A stretch of 64,000 nucleotides of DNA. Source: Kitasatospora sp. NBC_00374 (GTDB lineage: Bacteria; Actinomycetota; Actinomycetes; Streptomycetales; Streptomycetaceae). The stretch's first letter is position 1. Each line of letters begins with the position of its first letter. The notes beneath the pieces were generated by a model, which was not told where the DNA came from, did not search any database, and was given only the letters and a program-made list of their open reading frames with translations. The stretch is taken from positions 5,811,001 through 5,875,000 of the forward strand of contig NZ_CP107964.1 of the NCBI RefSeq assembly GCF_041434935.1, in the 5' to 3' direction. This document shows, in pieces, positions 7,951 to 16,841 of this stretch. The translations under genes were made by a program, and so were the position numbers.

Positions 7951-9858
7951 GTGGCCCTGCTGACCCGCATTAGGGGACCGCGCGATCTCGACCGGCTCAC
8001 CCCGGCGCAGCTGGCCGCACTGGCCGAGGAGATCCGCGGCTTCCTGGTCGAGGAGGTCTCCAAGACCGGTGGCCACCTCGGGCCGAACCTCGGCGTGGTC
8101 GAGCTGACCATCGCGCTGCACCGGGTCTTCGACTCGCCGCGCGACCGCATCCTCTTCGACACCGGCCACCAGAGCTACGTGCACAAGCTGCTCACCGGCC
8201 GCCAGGACTTCTCCGGTCTGCGCACCAAGGGCGGCCTGTCCGGCTACCCGTCCCGCGCCGAGTCCGAGCACGACGTGATCGAGAACTCGCACGCCTCCAC
8301 CGTGCTCGGCTACGCCGACGGCCTGGCCAAGGCCAACCAGCTCCAGGGCCACAAGGACCGGCCCGTGGTCGCCGTGATCGGCGACGGCGCGCTCACCGGC
8401 GGCATGGCCTGGGAGGCGCTCAACAACATCGCCGACGCCAAGGACCGCCCGCTGGTCATCGTCGTCAACGACAACGAGCGCTCGTACTCCCCGACCATCG
8501 GCGGCCTCGCCAACCACCTCGCCACCCTGCGCACCACCCAGGGCTACGAGCGGTTCCTGTCCTGGGGCAAGGACGCGCTGCAGCGCACCCCGGTGGTCGG
8601 CCAGCAGCTGTTCGAGACGCTGCACGGCGCCAAGAAGGGCCTCAAGGACTTCATCGCCCCGCAGGGCATGTTCGAGGACCTCGGCCTCAAGTACATCGGC
8701 CCGATCGACGGCCACGACCTCACCGCCCTGGAGTCCGCGCTCACCAAGGCGCGCGGCTTCGGCGGCCCGGTGATCGTGCACTGCCTGACCGAGAAGGGCC
8801 GCGGCTACCACGCCGCCGAGAACAACGACGAGGACCGCTTCCACGCGGTCGGCGTCATCCACCCGGAGACCGGCCTGCCGATCAAGTCCGCCGGCAAGGA
8901 CTGGACCTCGGTCTTCGGCGAGGAGATGGTCGCCCTCGGCCGCGAGCGCAAGGACATCGTCGCCATCACCGCGGCGATGCTGCACCCGGTGGGCCTCGCC
9001 CCGTTCGCCAAGGCCTACCCCCAGCGGATCTTCGACGTCGGCATCGCCGAGCAGCACGCCGCGGTCTCCGCGGCCGGCCTCGCGACCAACGGCCTGCACC
9101 CGGTCGTCGCGGTCTACGCGACCTTCCTCAACCGGGCCTTCGACCAGGTCCTGATGGACGTCGCCCTGCACCGGCTGGGCGTCACCTTCGTGCTCGACCG
9201 CGCGGGCGTCACCGGCACCGACGGCGCCTCGCACAACGGCATGTGGGACATGTCGATCCTGCAGGTCGTCCCCGGCCTGCGGCTGGCCGCCCCGCGCGAC
9301 GCCGACCAGCTGCGCGCCCAGCTGCGCGAGGCCGTCGAGGTGGCCGACGCGCCCACCGTGGTCCGCTACTCCAAGGGCACGGTCGGCCCCGCCGTGCCGT
9401 CGCTGGGCCGGATCGGCGGAATGGACGTGCTGCTGGAGAACGGCGAGCGCGACGGCGACCGCCGGGCCGACGTGCTGATCGTCTCGGTCGGCGCGATGGC
9501 CCCGCTCTGCCTGGAGACCGCCGAGCTGCTGGCCGCCCAGGGCATCACCTCCACCGTGGTCGACCCGCGCTGGGTCAAGCCGGTCGACCCGGCCCTGCCC
9601 GGCCTGGCGGCCGAGCACCGGGTGGTCGTCACGGTCGAGGACAACGGCCGCGCCGGCGGTGTCGGCTCGGCGGTCGCCCAGGCCCTGCGCGACGCCGACG
9701 TGGACCTGCCGCTGCGCGACTTCGGGATCCCGCAGGAGTTCCTCGACCACGCGACCCGCGACCAGATCATGGCCGAGATCGGTCTGACCGCCCCGGACAT
9801 CGCCCGGCAGGTCACCGCCCTGGTCTCCCGGCTCGGCGCGCAGACCGTCCAGGCCTGA
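7951..9858 (+). CDS. dxs: 1-deoxy-D-xylulose-5-phosphate synthase
   Basis: Thiamine-diphosphate enzyme condensing pyruvate and glyceraldehyde 3-phosphate to DXP, the first step of the MEP isoprenoid pathway. The 635 residues show an N-terminal TPP domain (GHQSYVHKLLTGR; GDGALTGGMAWEALNN, about residues 145-160), a transketolase pyrimidine-binding domain (GIAEQHAAVSAAGLA) and a C-terminal domain (VEDNGRAGGVGSAV). GTG 7951 is preceded by GAGGAGG. The frame extends far upstream without homology. It appears monocistronic. Confidence 0.96.
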   Translation: MALLTRIRGPRDLDRLTPAQLAALAEEIRGFLVEEVSKTGGHLGPNLGVVELTIALHRVFDSPRDRILFDTGHQSYVHKLLTGRQDFSGLRTKGGLSGYPSRAESEHDVIENSHASTVLGYADGLAKANQLQGHKDRPVVAVIGDGALTGGMAWEALNNIADAKDRPLVIVVNDNERSYSPTIGGLANHLATLRTTQGYERFLSWGKDALQRTPVVGQQLFETLHGAKKGLKDFIAPQGMFEDLGLKYIGPIDGHDLTALESALTKARGFGGPVIVHCLTEKGRGYHAAENNDEDRFHAVGVIHPETGLPIKSAGKDWTSVFGEEMVALGRERKDIVAITAAMLHPVGLAPFAKAYPQRIFDVGIAEQHAAVSAAGLATNGLHPVVAVYATFLNRAFDQVLMDVALHRLGVTFVLDRAGVTGTDGASHNGMWDMSILQVVPGLRLAAPRDADQLRAQLREAVEVADAPTVVRYSKGTVGPAVPSLGRIGGMDVLLENGERDGDRRADVLIVSVGAMAPLCLETAELLAAQGITSTVVDPRWVKPVDPALPGLAAEHRVVVTVEDNGRAGGVGSAVAQALRDADVDLPLRDFGIPQEFLDHATRDQIMAEIGLTAPDIARQVTALVSRLGAQTVQA

Positions 9859-9887
9859 CCCCGGCCCGGGCCCGGGTCACCACGGTC

Positions 9888-9927
9888 ACCGGCCCCGGGA
9901 GCGGCACCGTCCGCTCCCGGGGCCGGT
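9888..9927 (+). terminator. Terminator of dxs
   Basis: A perfect 17-bp stem (9888-9904 with 9911-9927) with a 6-nt loop, 29 nt after the dxs stop. It separates dxs from the next gene, which has its own candidate promoters. Confidence 0.8.
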
Positions 9928-9977
9928 GGGCTGTGCGGCCCCGTGCTAATCCCGTGCTCCGTCGCCCACGATCGGAC

Positions 9978-10041
9978 TATTGTCGTACCGATGCCGGGAC
10001 CGGCAGCGTCCGCGCAAAAACCGCCCGGTAGGTTGTCACCT
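9978..10041 (+). promoter_or_regulatory. Two candidate leaderless promoter/start pairs
   Basis: TATTGT (9978-9983) lies exactly 7 nt before ATG 9991. TAGGTT (10029-10034) lies exactly 7 nt before GTG 10042. Both starts are in frame with the downstream membrane-protein gene. Such spacing puts the transcription start on the first base of the start codon. Neither has a clear -35 box, so which one is used cannot be read from sequence. Confidence 0.45.
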
Positions 10042-11553
10042 GTGCCCATCAACACCAGCCGCCTCACCGCCCTGACCGCACGCGTGCCCGAGCGCGTCCG
10101 GACCGGGTACTGGACCCGCGTGGTCCCGGTGCTCGCGCTGCTCGCGGTGGTCACCCACATCCCGTCCTTCCTGCGACCGGTGTGGAGCCCCGACGAGGGC
10201 TACCTGGCCACCCAGGCCCGCATGCTGGCCGACGGCGGCGTCCTCTACGACACCGTGGTCGACCGCAAGCCCCCGCTGCTGCCCTGGCTCTACGAGGCCT
10301 GCTTCGCCGTCTTCGGCTCCGCCTCGCTCTGGCCGCTGCGCAGCCTCGCCATCGTCGCCCACCTGGTGACGGCGGTGCTGCTGGCCTCGCTGGCCCGCGG
10401 CCGCTGGGGCAACCGGGCCGGCGCCGGAGCCGGGGTGCTCTACCTGATGCTGTCCATCGGGCTCTCCCCGGAGGACACCCAGGCGGCGACCTTCGAGGTC
10501 TTCATGCTGCCCGCCATGGTCGCGGCCTTCCGGTACGCCGAACGGCGGCGCTGGCTGGCCGCAGGCATCGCGGTGGCCCTGTGCTCACTGACCAAGCAGA
10601 CCGGCGGCGCCGTGATGCTGCCCGTGCTGTGGATGCTGTTCCAGGACGCCCGGCACCGCGGGGTGGCCTGGCGGCCGGCCCTGTTCAAGATCTGGTTCGG
10701 CTTCGCGCTGCCGATAGCGCTGGTCGCGGCCATCCTGACCAAGCCCAGGGGTTTTCTGTTCTGGGTGGTCACCGGCAGCGGCGACTACGCCACCCTGGGC
10801 TCCAACTGGCTGCAGATGCTCGGCCGGGCGCTCGGCAACTCCGGCATCCTGGTGGCCGCCGGCCTCGGCTTCCTGGCCCCGGTCGGCTACCGGCTCTGGC
10901 TGCGGCGCCGGCAGCGGCTGCTGCCGGGCGCGGCCGAGGAGCACGGCTCCACCAGCGACCTGTGGATCTGGCTGCTCTCCTCGGTGGTCGCGGTCAGCGT
11001 CGGCTTCCACTTCTTCGGCCACTACTACCTCCAGCTGATGCCGCCCCTGGTGCTGCTCGGCGTCGGCGCGGTCTCCACCTCGGCGGTCCGCTGGCGGCCG
11101 GTGGTGGTGTACTCCGCGGTCGCCGCCACCTTCTTCTGGGGCCTGGCGGTCTTCTGGCCCGGCCAGCGGCTCTACCAGACCACCGAGGTAGCCACCGCCG
11201 TCGCGGCGCAGACCACGCCCAAGGACACCGTGCTGGTCTGGGGCATGCACCCCGAGCTGTACTGGCTGGCCGACCGCAGGCCCGCCAGCCGCTACCTGAC
11301 GGCCGGGTTCCTGACCAACTTCAGCGGCGGCAAGGACGGCCAGCAGGTCGGCGAGCAGTACAGCGTCTCCGAGGCCTGGCAGACCTTCGACGCCGAGCTG
11401 CAGGCCAAGGGCCTGCCCGAGGTCGTCGTCGACGACTCCGGCACCGCCCCGTACAACCCCGAGCTGGTGCCCAGGATCGAGAGTCTCCTGGAGACCCACT
11501 ACGAGGTCGTCGGGATGACCGGCGACACCGTCATCTACCGCCTCAAGCGCTGA
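10042..11553 (+). CDS. Polytopic membrane protein, GT-C glycosyltransferase-like
   Basis: A 503-residue integral membrane protein with about ten hydrophobic segments and a large C-terminal soluble domain. The first loop contains SPDEGYLATQARMLADGG and the DRKPPLLPWLYE stretch, resembling the acidic loop of lipid-linked-sugar glycosyltransferases (PMT_2/ArnT-like, GT-C fold). It would transfer a sugar from a polyprenyl-phosphate donor outside the membrane; acceptor and donor are unknown. The start is uncertain: GTG 10042 or ATG 9991 (17 residues longer), each preceded by a -10-like hexamer at 7 nt. The symbol is left empty because the family is broad. Confidence 0.7.
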   Translation: MPINTSRLTALTARVPERVRTGYWTRVVPVLALLAVVTHIPSFLRPVWSPDEGYLATQARMLADGGVLYDTVVDRKPPLLPWLYEACFAVFGSASLWPLRSLAIVAHLVTAVLLASLARGRWGNRAGAGAGVLYLMLSIGLSPEDTQAATFEVFMLPAMVAAFRYAERRRWLAAGIAVALCSLTKQTGGAVMLPVLWMLFQDARHRGVAWRPALFKIWFGFALPIALVAAILTKPRGFLFWVVTGSGDYATLGSNWLQMLGRALGNSGILVAAGLGFLAPVGYRLWLRRRQRLLPGAAEEHGSTSDLWIWLLSSVVAVSVGFHFFGHYYLQLMPPLVLLGVGAVSTSAVRWRPVVVYSAVAATFFWGLAVFWPGQRLYQTTEVATAVAAQTTPKDTVLVWGMHPELYWLADRRPASRYLTAGFLTNFSGGKDGQQVGEQYSVSEAWQTFDAELQAKGLPEVVVDDSGTAPYNPELVPRIESLLETHYEVVGMTGDTVIYRLKR

Positions 11554-11604
11554 CCCCCGACGCCCCACCGACCCGGGGCGCCGACAGGGCCGCCAGGGGC
11601 TTCT

Positions 11605-11621
11605 CCCGGCCGGAGGCCGGG
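11605..11621 (+). terminator. Short hairpin after the glycosyltransferase-like gene
   Basis: A 7-bp CCCGGCC/GGCCGGG stem with a GGA loop, 51 nt past the stop codon. It is weak on its own and precedes the stronger hairpin at 11724-11759. Confidence 0.4.
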
Positions 11622-11723
11622 GGCGGAACCGCGTGAGTGCGGAAGGTACGGCGCCGCACCCGGACGCCGGAGCCCGGCCCGCTCTCCGTACCCGGCTCGC
11701 CCCGGCGGCAGCCGCAACGCAGA

Positions 11724-11759
11724 ACGGCGGAGCAGCCCCCGCAGGGGCCACTCCGCCGT
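11724..11759. terminator. Bidirectional terminator between convergent genes
   Basis: A 9-bp stem (11724-11732 with 11751-11759) has an inner CCCC/GGGG helix. It lies in the 221-bp convergent gap, 15 bp from the fadB stop, so it can end transcription arriving from either side. Confidence 0.75.
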
Positions 11760-11774
11760 CTCTCAGGCCGTGGT

Positions 11775-13901
11775 TCAGACCGGGATCGAGGCCACGCCGG
11801 GGGCCAGGAACCGCTTGCCGTTGACCCGCTCCGAGACGCCCTCACGGTCCAGGTACGGGGTGATCCCGCCCAGGTGGAAGGGCCAGCCGGCGCCGGTGAT
11901 CATGCACAGGTCGATGTCCTGCGCCTCGCCGACGACACCCTCGTCCAGCATCAGGCCGATCTCCTGCGCGACGGCCTCCAGGGCCCGGGCGAGGACCTGC
12001 TCCTCGGTCAGCACGGTGTCGCCGAACGACAGCAGCGCCAGGACCTCGGGGTCCAGCACCTGCTGGCCGTCCTGCCAGACGTAGAAGCCGCGCTTGCCGG
12101 CCTTGACCAGCTTGCCGAGGTTCTCGGAGACGGTGTACCGCTCCGGGAAGGCCGCGGCCAGGGTCTCCGACACGTGCAGGGCGATGGCCGGGCCGACCAG
12201 CTCCAGGAGCACGATCGGGGACATCGGCAGGCCGAGCGGCAGCACGGCCTTCTCCACCGTCTCGATCGGGGTGCCCTCGTCGATGGCGCCCTGGATCGCG
12301 TCCATGAAGCGCAGCAGGATCCGGTTCACCACGAACGCCGGGGCGTCCTTGGTCAGGACGGCCGTCTTCTTCAGCTTCCTGGCGACCCCGAACGCGGTGG
12401 CCAGCGAGCCGTCGTCGGTCTTCTCCGCGCGGACGATCTCCAGCAGCGGCAGGATCGCGACCGGGTTGAAGAAGTGGAAGCCGACGACCCGCTCGGGGTG
12501 CTCCAGCTTCGAGGCCATCTCGGAGACCGAGAGGGACGAGGTGTTGGTGGCCAGGATGGTGGTCGGCGAGACCACGGCCTCCAGCTCGGCGAGGACGTTC
12601 TGCTTGACGCCCATCTCCTCGAACACGGCCTCGATGACGAAGTCCGCGTCGCCGAAGGCGACGGCCTTGTCGAGGTGACCGGAGACCAGGCCCTTGAGCT
12701 TGTTGGCCTTGTCCTGGCCGATCCGGCCCTTCTCCAGCAGCTTGTCGATCTCGCCGTGGACGTAGCCCACGCCCTTGTCGATGCGCTCCTGGTCGATGTC
12801 GGTGAGCACCACCGGCACCTCCATGCGGCGCGCGAAGAGCAGCGCCAGCTGGGAGGCCATCAGGCCCGCGCCGACCACGCCGACCTTGGAGACCGGGCGG
12901 GCCAGCGACTTGTCCGGGGCACCGAACGGGCGCTTGGCCCGGCGCTGCACCAGGTTGAAGGCGTAGATGCCGCTGCGCAGCTCGCCGCTCATGATGAGGT
13001 CGGCGAGGGCCGCGTCCTCGGCGTCGAAGCCCGCCTGCAGGTCCTGGTCCTTGACCTGGGCGATGATGTCGAGCGCCTTGTAGGCGGCCGGGGCCGCGCC
13101 GTGCACCTTGGAGTCGGCGACCAGGCGGCCCCAGGCGACGGCGTCGTCCCAGGTCTTGCCGCGGTCGATCTCCTCGCGCTCCACCACGGTGGCGCCGGTG
13201 AGGACCTTGGCGGCCCAGGTCAGCGACTGCTCCAGGAAGTCGGCCGGCTCGAAGATCGCGTCCGCGATGCCGAGCTCGAACACCTCCTTGCCCTTGAGCT
13301 GCTTGTTCTGGCTCATCGAGTTCTCGACGATGACCTTGACGGCCTTCGCCGGGCCGATCAGGTTCGGCAGGATGGTGCAGCCGCCCCAGCCGGGGACGAG
13401 GCCCAGGAAGACCTCCGGCAGCGAGAACGCCGGGACGCCCGAGCTGACGGTGCGGTAGGTGGCGTGCAGGCCGACCTCGACGCCGCCGCCCATCGCCGCG
13501 CCGTTGTAGAAGGCGAAGCTGGGGACGGGCAGCGCGGCGATCCGCTTGAAGACGTCGTGGCCGCCCTTGCCGATGGCCAGCGCGTCGCTGTGCTCCTTGA
13601 GCACCTCGACACCCTTGAGGTCGGCGCCGACCGCGAAGATGAACGGCTTGCCGGTGATCGCGACGGCGGCGATGGTGCCGGCGGCGGCCTCGGCCTCGAC
13701 CTGGTCCAGCGCCTCGGACAGCTTGGCCAGCGAGCCCGGCCCGAAGGTGGTCGGCTTGGTGTGGTCGAAGCCGTTGTCCAGGGTGATCAGCGCCAGCTTG
13801 CCGGCCTGCAGCGGCAGGTCCAGGTGGCGCACGTGCGCGGTGGTGACGACCTCGCCGGGGAACAGCTCGGCGGCGCGCTTCAGCAGCTCAGTGGTGCTCA
13901 T
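11775..13901 (-). CDS. fadB: Fatty-acid oxidation alpha subunit (enoyl-CoA hydratase / 3-hydroxyacyl-CoA dehydrogenase)
   Basis: Bifunctional beta-oxidation enzyme of 708 residues. The N-terminal crotonase domain (about 1-280) contains AITGKPFIFAVGADLKGV and YNGAAMGGGVEVGLHA. A Rossmann NAD-binding domain begins at VGVVGAGLMASQLALLFARR (about residue 340), followed by the C-terminal dehydrogenase domain (ERVVGFHFFNPVAILPLLEIV). It lies immediately after fadA; ATG 13901 is 2 nt past the fadA TGA, and GTG 13907 would overlap that stop. The pair forms the trifunctional complex. Convergent with the membrane-protein gene. Confidence 0.94.
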   Translation of the reverse strand: MSTTELLKRAAELFPGEVVTTAHVRHLDLPLQAGKLALITLDNGFDHTKPTTFGPGSLAKLSEALDQVEAEAAAGTIAAVAITGKPFIFAVGADLKGVEVLKEHSDALAIGKGGHDVFKRIAALPVPSFAFYNGAAMGGGVEVGLHATYRTVSSGVPAFSLPEVFLGLVPGWGGCTILPNLIGPAKAVKVIVENSMSQNKQLKGKEVFELGIADAIFEPADFLEQSLTWAAKVLTGATVVEREEIDRGKTWDDAVAWGRLVADSKVHGAAPAAYKALDIIAQVKDQDLQAGFDAEDAALADLIMSGELRSGIYAFNLVQRRAKRPFGAPDKSLARPVSKVGVVGAGLMASQLALLFARRMEVPVVLTDIDQERIDKGVGYVHGEIDKLLEKGRIGQDKANKLKGLVSGHLDKAVAFGDADFVIEAVFEEMGVKQNVLAELEAVVSPTTILATNTSSLSVSEMASKLEHPERVVGFHFFNPVAILPLLEIVRAEKTDDGSLATAFGVARKLKKTAVLTKDAPAFVVNRILLRFMDAIQGAIDEGTPIETVEKAVLPLGLPMSPIVLLELVGPAIALHVSETLAAAFPERYTVSENLGKLVKAGKRGFYVWQDGQQVLDPEVLALLSFGDTVLTEEQVLARALEAVAQEIGLMLDEGVVGEAQDIDLCMITGAGWPFHLGGITPYLDREGVSERVNGKRFLAPGVASIPV

Positions 13902-13903
13902 GG

Positions 13904-15121
13904 TCACTTACCACCCTCGAAGTGCGGGTTCTCCCAGATGATGGTCCCGCCCATGCCGAAGCCGATGCACATGGTGGTCAGGCCGTACTGGACGTCGGGA
14001 CGCTGCTCGAAGCGGCGGGCCAGCTGGTTCATCAGGCGCACGCCGGAGGAGGCCAGCGGGTGGCCGAAGGCGATCGCGCCGCCGTACGGGTTGACCCGCT
14101 CGTCGTCGTCCGCGATGCCGTAGTGGTCCAGGAACGCCAGGACCTGCACGGCGAAGGCCTCGTTGACCTCGAAGGCCTGGATGTCGTCGATCGTCAGGCC
14201 GGCCTTGGCCAGCGCCTTCTCGGTCGCCGGGACGGGGCCGATGCCCATCACCTCGGGCTCGACGCCGGCGAAGGCGTACGAGACCATGCGCATCTTGACC
14301 GGGAGGCCGAGCTCCTCGGCGACGTCCTCGGCGGCGAGCAGCGACGCGGTGGCGCCGTCGTTCAGGCCGGCCGAGTTGCCCGCGGTGATGTTGCCGTGCG
14401 GGCGGAACGGGGTCTTGAGGCCGCTCAGGCTGTCCATCGTGGTGCCCGGGCGCAGCGGCTCGTCCGTGGTCGCCAGGCCCCAGCCGGTCTCGCCGACGTC
14501 GGGGTTGGTGTTGCGGATCGCGATCGGCACCAGGTCGGGCTGGATGTCGCCGTTGGCGTACGCCTTGGCGGCCTTCTCCTGGGAGCGCACGGCGTAGGCG
14601 TCGCAGCGCTCCTTGGTGAGGTGCGGGAAGCGGTCGTGCAGGTTCTCGGCGGTCATGCCCATGAACAGGGCGGACTCGTCGACCAGCTTCTCCGACACGA
14701 AGCGCGGGTTCGGGTCCACGCCCTCGCCCATCGGGTGGCGGCCCATGTGCTCGACACCGCCGGCGACCACGATGTCGTACGCGCCGAAGGCGATGCCGCC
14801 CGCGGTCGCGGTGACGGCGGTCAGCGCGCCGGCGCACATCCGGTCGATCGAGTAGCCCGGGACGGACTTCGGCAGACCGGCCAGCAGCGCTGCGGTGCGG
14901 CCGATGGTCAGACCCTGGTCGCCGATCTGCGTGGTGGCCGCGACGGCGACCTCGTCGATGCGCTCGACGGGCAGGTTCGGGTTGCGGCGCACCAGCTCAC
15001 GGATGCACTTGACGACCAGGTCGTCGGCACGGGTCTCGTGGTAGATGCCCTTCGGGCCGGCCTTGCCGAACGGGGTGCGGACGCCGTCAACGAAGACGAC
15101 GTCCCTCGCGGTACGAGGCAC
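13904..15121 (-). CDS. fadA: Acetyl-CoA acyltransferase (thiolase, beta subunit)
   Basis: Thiolytic last step of beta-oxidation, 405 residues. The nucleophilic cysteine is in DRMCAGALTAV, the second active site in NEAFAVQ, and the C-terminal catalytic His and Cys in GGAIAFGHPLASSG and TMCIGFGMGG. The GTG at 15121 starts VPRTARDVVFVDGVRTPFGKAG, with GGGAGGAG 7 nt upstream; the open frame before it is not conserved. First gene of the fadA-fadB operon. Confidence 0.95.
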   Translation of the reverse strand: MPRTARDVVFVDGVRTPFGKAGPKGIYHETRADDLVVKCIRELVRRNPNLPVERIDEVAVAATTQIGDQGLTIGRTAALLAGLPKSVPGYSIDRMCAGALTAVTATAGGIAFGAYDIVVAGGVEHMGRHPMGEGVDPNPRFVSEKLVDESALFMGMTAENLHDRFPHLTKERCDAYAVRSQEKAAKAYANGDIQPDLVPIAIRNTNPDVGETGWGLATTDEPLRPGTTMDSLSGLKTPFRPHGNITAGNSAGLNDGATASLLAAEDVAEELGLPVKMRMVSYAFAGVEPEVMGIGPVPATEKALAKAGLTIDDIQAFEVNEAFAVQVLAFLDHYGIADDDERVNPYGGAIAFGHPLASSGVRLMNQLARRFEQRPDVQYGLTTMCIGFGMGGTIIWENPHFEGGK

Positions 15122-15316
15122 GGGGGCTCTCCTCCCAGGGGGACATGACGTTAAACGCAGACCTCGGCTCACGGGTGGAGCAGCGCTGCTTCACGGCCAT
15201 GCTACCCGCCGGTAACTACGTTGCCCATAGGCGACGGCCCGATATGCCTGTGTGTCCCCCACCACGTGCCTCTGCGGCCGGACCGGGTACCGCCCCGCAC
15301 GGGTGTGCGGGGACGC

Positions 15317-15349
15317 GAAGGGGCGCCGGGATGAACCCGGCGCCCCTTC
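15317..15349 (-). terminator. Terminator of the ribonuclease D gene
   Basis: A perfect 14-bp stem (15317-15330 with 15336-15349) with an ATGAA loop, 12 nt beyond the rnd stop on the minus strand. It insulates rnd from fadAB. Confidence 0.8.
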
Positions 15350-15361
15350 GGACCTCCGTGC

Positions 15362-16606
15362 CTACTCGGCCACCGGGGCCGGCTCGGTGAAGGCGGCGGC
15401 GAGGGCCGGGCCGACCAGGTCGACCTGCCACTGCCGGGCGCCCAGGCGGCGCAGGGCGGCCGAGACGTTCTCCGCGGACTGCTCGGCCGGCGGCTCCCAG
15501 GACACCCGGCGGACCAGGTCCGGGGTGATCAGGTTCTCGGCGGGCAGGTTGTGCTCCTCGGCCAGCGCGGAGACGCTCGCGCGGGCGGCGCTCAGCCGTG
15601 CCGCGGCCACCGGGTCCTTGTCGGCCCAGGCGCGCGGCGGCGGCGGGCCGTCGTGCGGCGCGGAGGCCGGCGGCAGCTGGTTCTCGGGGATCTCGCGGGC
15701 CCGCTGGAGGGCGGCCAGCCACTGGTCGAGCTGGCGCCGGTTCACCCGCGGCCCGAAGCCGGAGACGGCCAGCAGCGCCGGCGCGTTGAGCGGCATCGCG
15801 AGCGCGGCGTTGACGATGGCCAGGTCCGGCAGGACCCGGCCGGGGGAGACGTCGCGCTCCCGGGCGATCCGGTCGCGGGTCTGCCAGAGCTCGCGGACGG
15901 CGGCCAGCTGGCGCCGGCGGCGGACCTTGTGCAGCTGGGAGGTGCGCCGCCAGGGGTCGACCCGGGGCGCGGGCTTCGGCGCGTCGACGAGGGCCGCGAA
16001 CTCCTCCAGCGCCCAGCCGAGCTTGCCCTGGGCGTCCAGCTCCCGTTCGAGCGCGTCCCGCAGCTCGACCAGCACCTCGACGTCCAGGGCGGCGTACCGC
16101 AGCCACGGTTCGGGCAGCGGGCGGGTGGACCAGTCGACGGCCGAGTGCTCCTTGGCCAGCGAGAGGCCGAGCACGTTCTCGGTCATCGGGCCGAGGCCGA
16201 CCCGCGGGAACCCGGCCAGTCGGCCGGCCAGCTCGGTGTCGAACAGCAGGCGCGGCCGCATGCCGACCTCGGACAGGCACGGCAGGTCCTGGGTGGCCGC
16301 GTGGACCACCCACTCGGTGTCGGCCAGTGCCTCGCCGAGCGCGCCCAGGTCGGGGCAGGCGATCGGGTCGATCAGCGCGGTGCCCGCGCCGGCGCGCCGC
16401 AGCTGGATCAGGTAGGCGCGCTGGCCGTAGCGGTAGCCGGAAGCCCGTTCGGCGTCGACGGCGACCGGCCCGGTGCCCGCGGCGAAGGCCGCGATCGTGT
16501 CGGCCAGCGCCTCCTGGTCGGCCACGACGGGTGGCAGCCCCTCCCTCGGTTCGAGGAGCGGGACCGGGGCTGTCTCTTCTGGGATGGCTGCTACGGCGTC
16601 GGTCAC
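15362..16606 (-). CDS. rnd: Ribonuclease D family 3'-5' exonuclease
   Basis: DEDD-family RNase of 414 residues. The exonuclease domain shows motif I VAVDAERASGYRYGQRAYLIQL, motif II around VVHAATQDLPCL and motif III YAALDVEVLVELRD. An HRDC domain (about residues 210-300, with RQLAAVRELWQTRDRIARERDVSP) follows, then a C-terminal region (about 100 residues) common in actinobacterial members. GTG 16606 begins VTDAVAAIPEETAPVPLLEP. Expected role: tRNA/stable RNA 3' maturation. Confidence 0.88.
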   Translation of the reverse strand: MTDAVAAIPEETAPVPLLEPREGLPPVVADQEALADTIAAFAAGTGPVAVDAERASGYRYGQRAYLIQLRRAGAGTALIDPIACPDLGALGEALADTEWVVHAATQDLPCLSEVGMRPRLLFDTELAGRLAGFPRVGLGPMTENVLGLSLAKEHSAVDWSTRPLPEPWLRYAALDVEVLVELRDALERELDAQGKLGWALEEFAALVDAPKPAPRVDPWRRTSQLHKVRRRRQLAAVRELWQTRDRIARERDVSPGRVLPDLAIVNAALAMPLNAPALLAVSGFGPRVNRRQLDQWLAALQRAREIPENQLPPASAPHDGPPPPRAWADKDPVAAARLSAARASVSALAEEHNLPAENLITPDLVRRVSWEPPAEQSAENVSAALRRLGARQWQVDLVGPALAAAFTEPAPVAE

Positions 16607-16779
16607 CCCCCAAGGGTACGACGGCACCCGCTCCCGGGAGTGTTGTCGGACTGGTCAGACCGGGTTCCGACATATGCCGCAGGCCCGGCCGGCCGTTCGG
16701 GAAGCCGTTCGGGAAGCGCCGGGAGGCTGCCGGGGGCCGCCCGGGCGGCCTCGAAGAGGGGGGAGCGGGGAGAAAAGGA

Positions 16780-16812
16780 GGCGGCCCGGAGGAAACGTTC
16801 CTCCGGGCCGCC
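16780..16812 (-). terminator. Terminator of the LuxR-type regulator gene
   Basis: A perfect 15-bp stem (16780-16794 with 16798-16812) with a 3-nt ACG loop, 29 nt past the regulator's stop codon on the minus strand. Confidence 0.8.
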
Positions 16813-16841
16813 ACCGCTGTGTCGGGGTTGTGTGGATCGGC

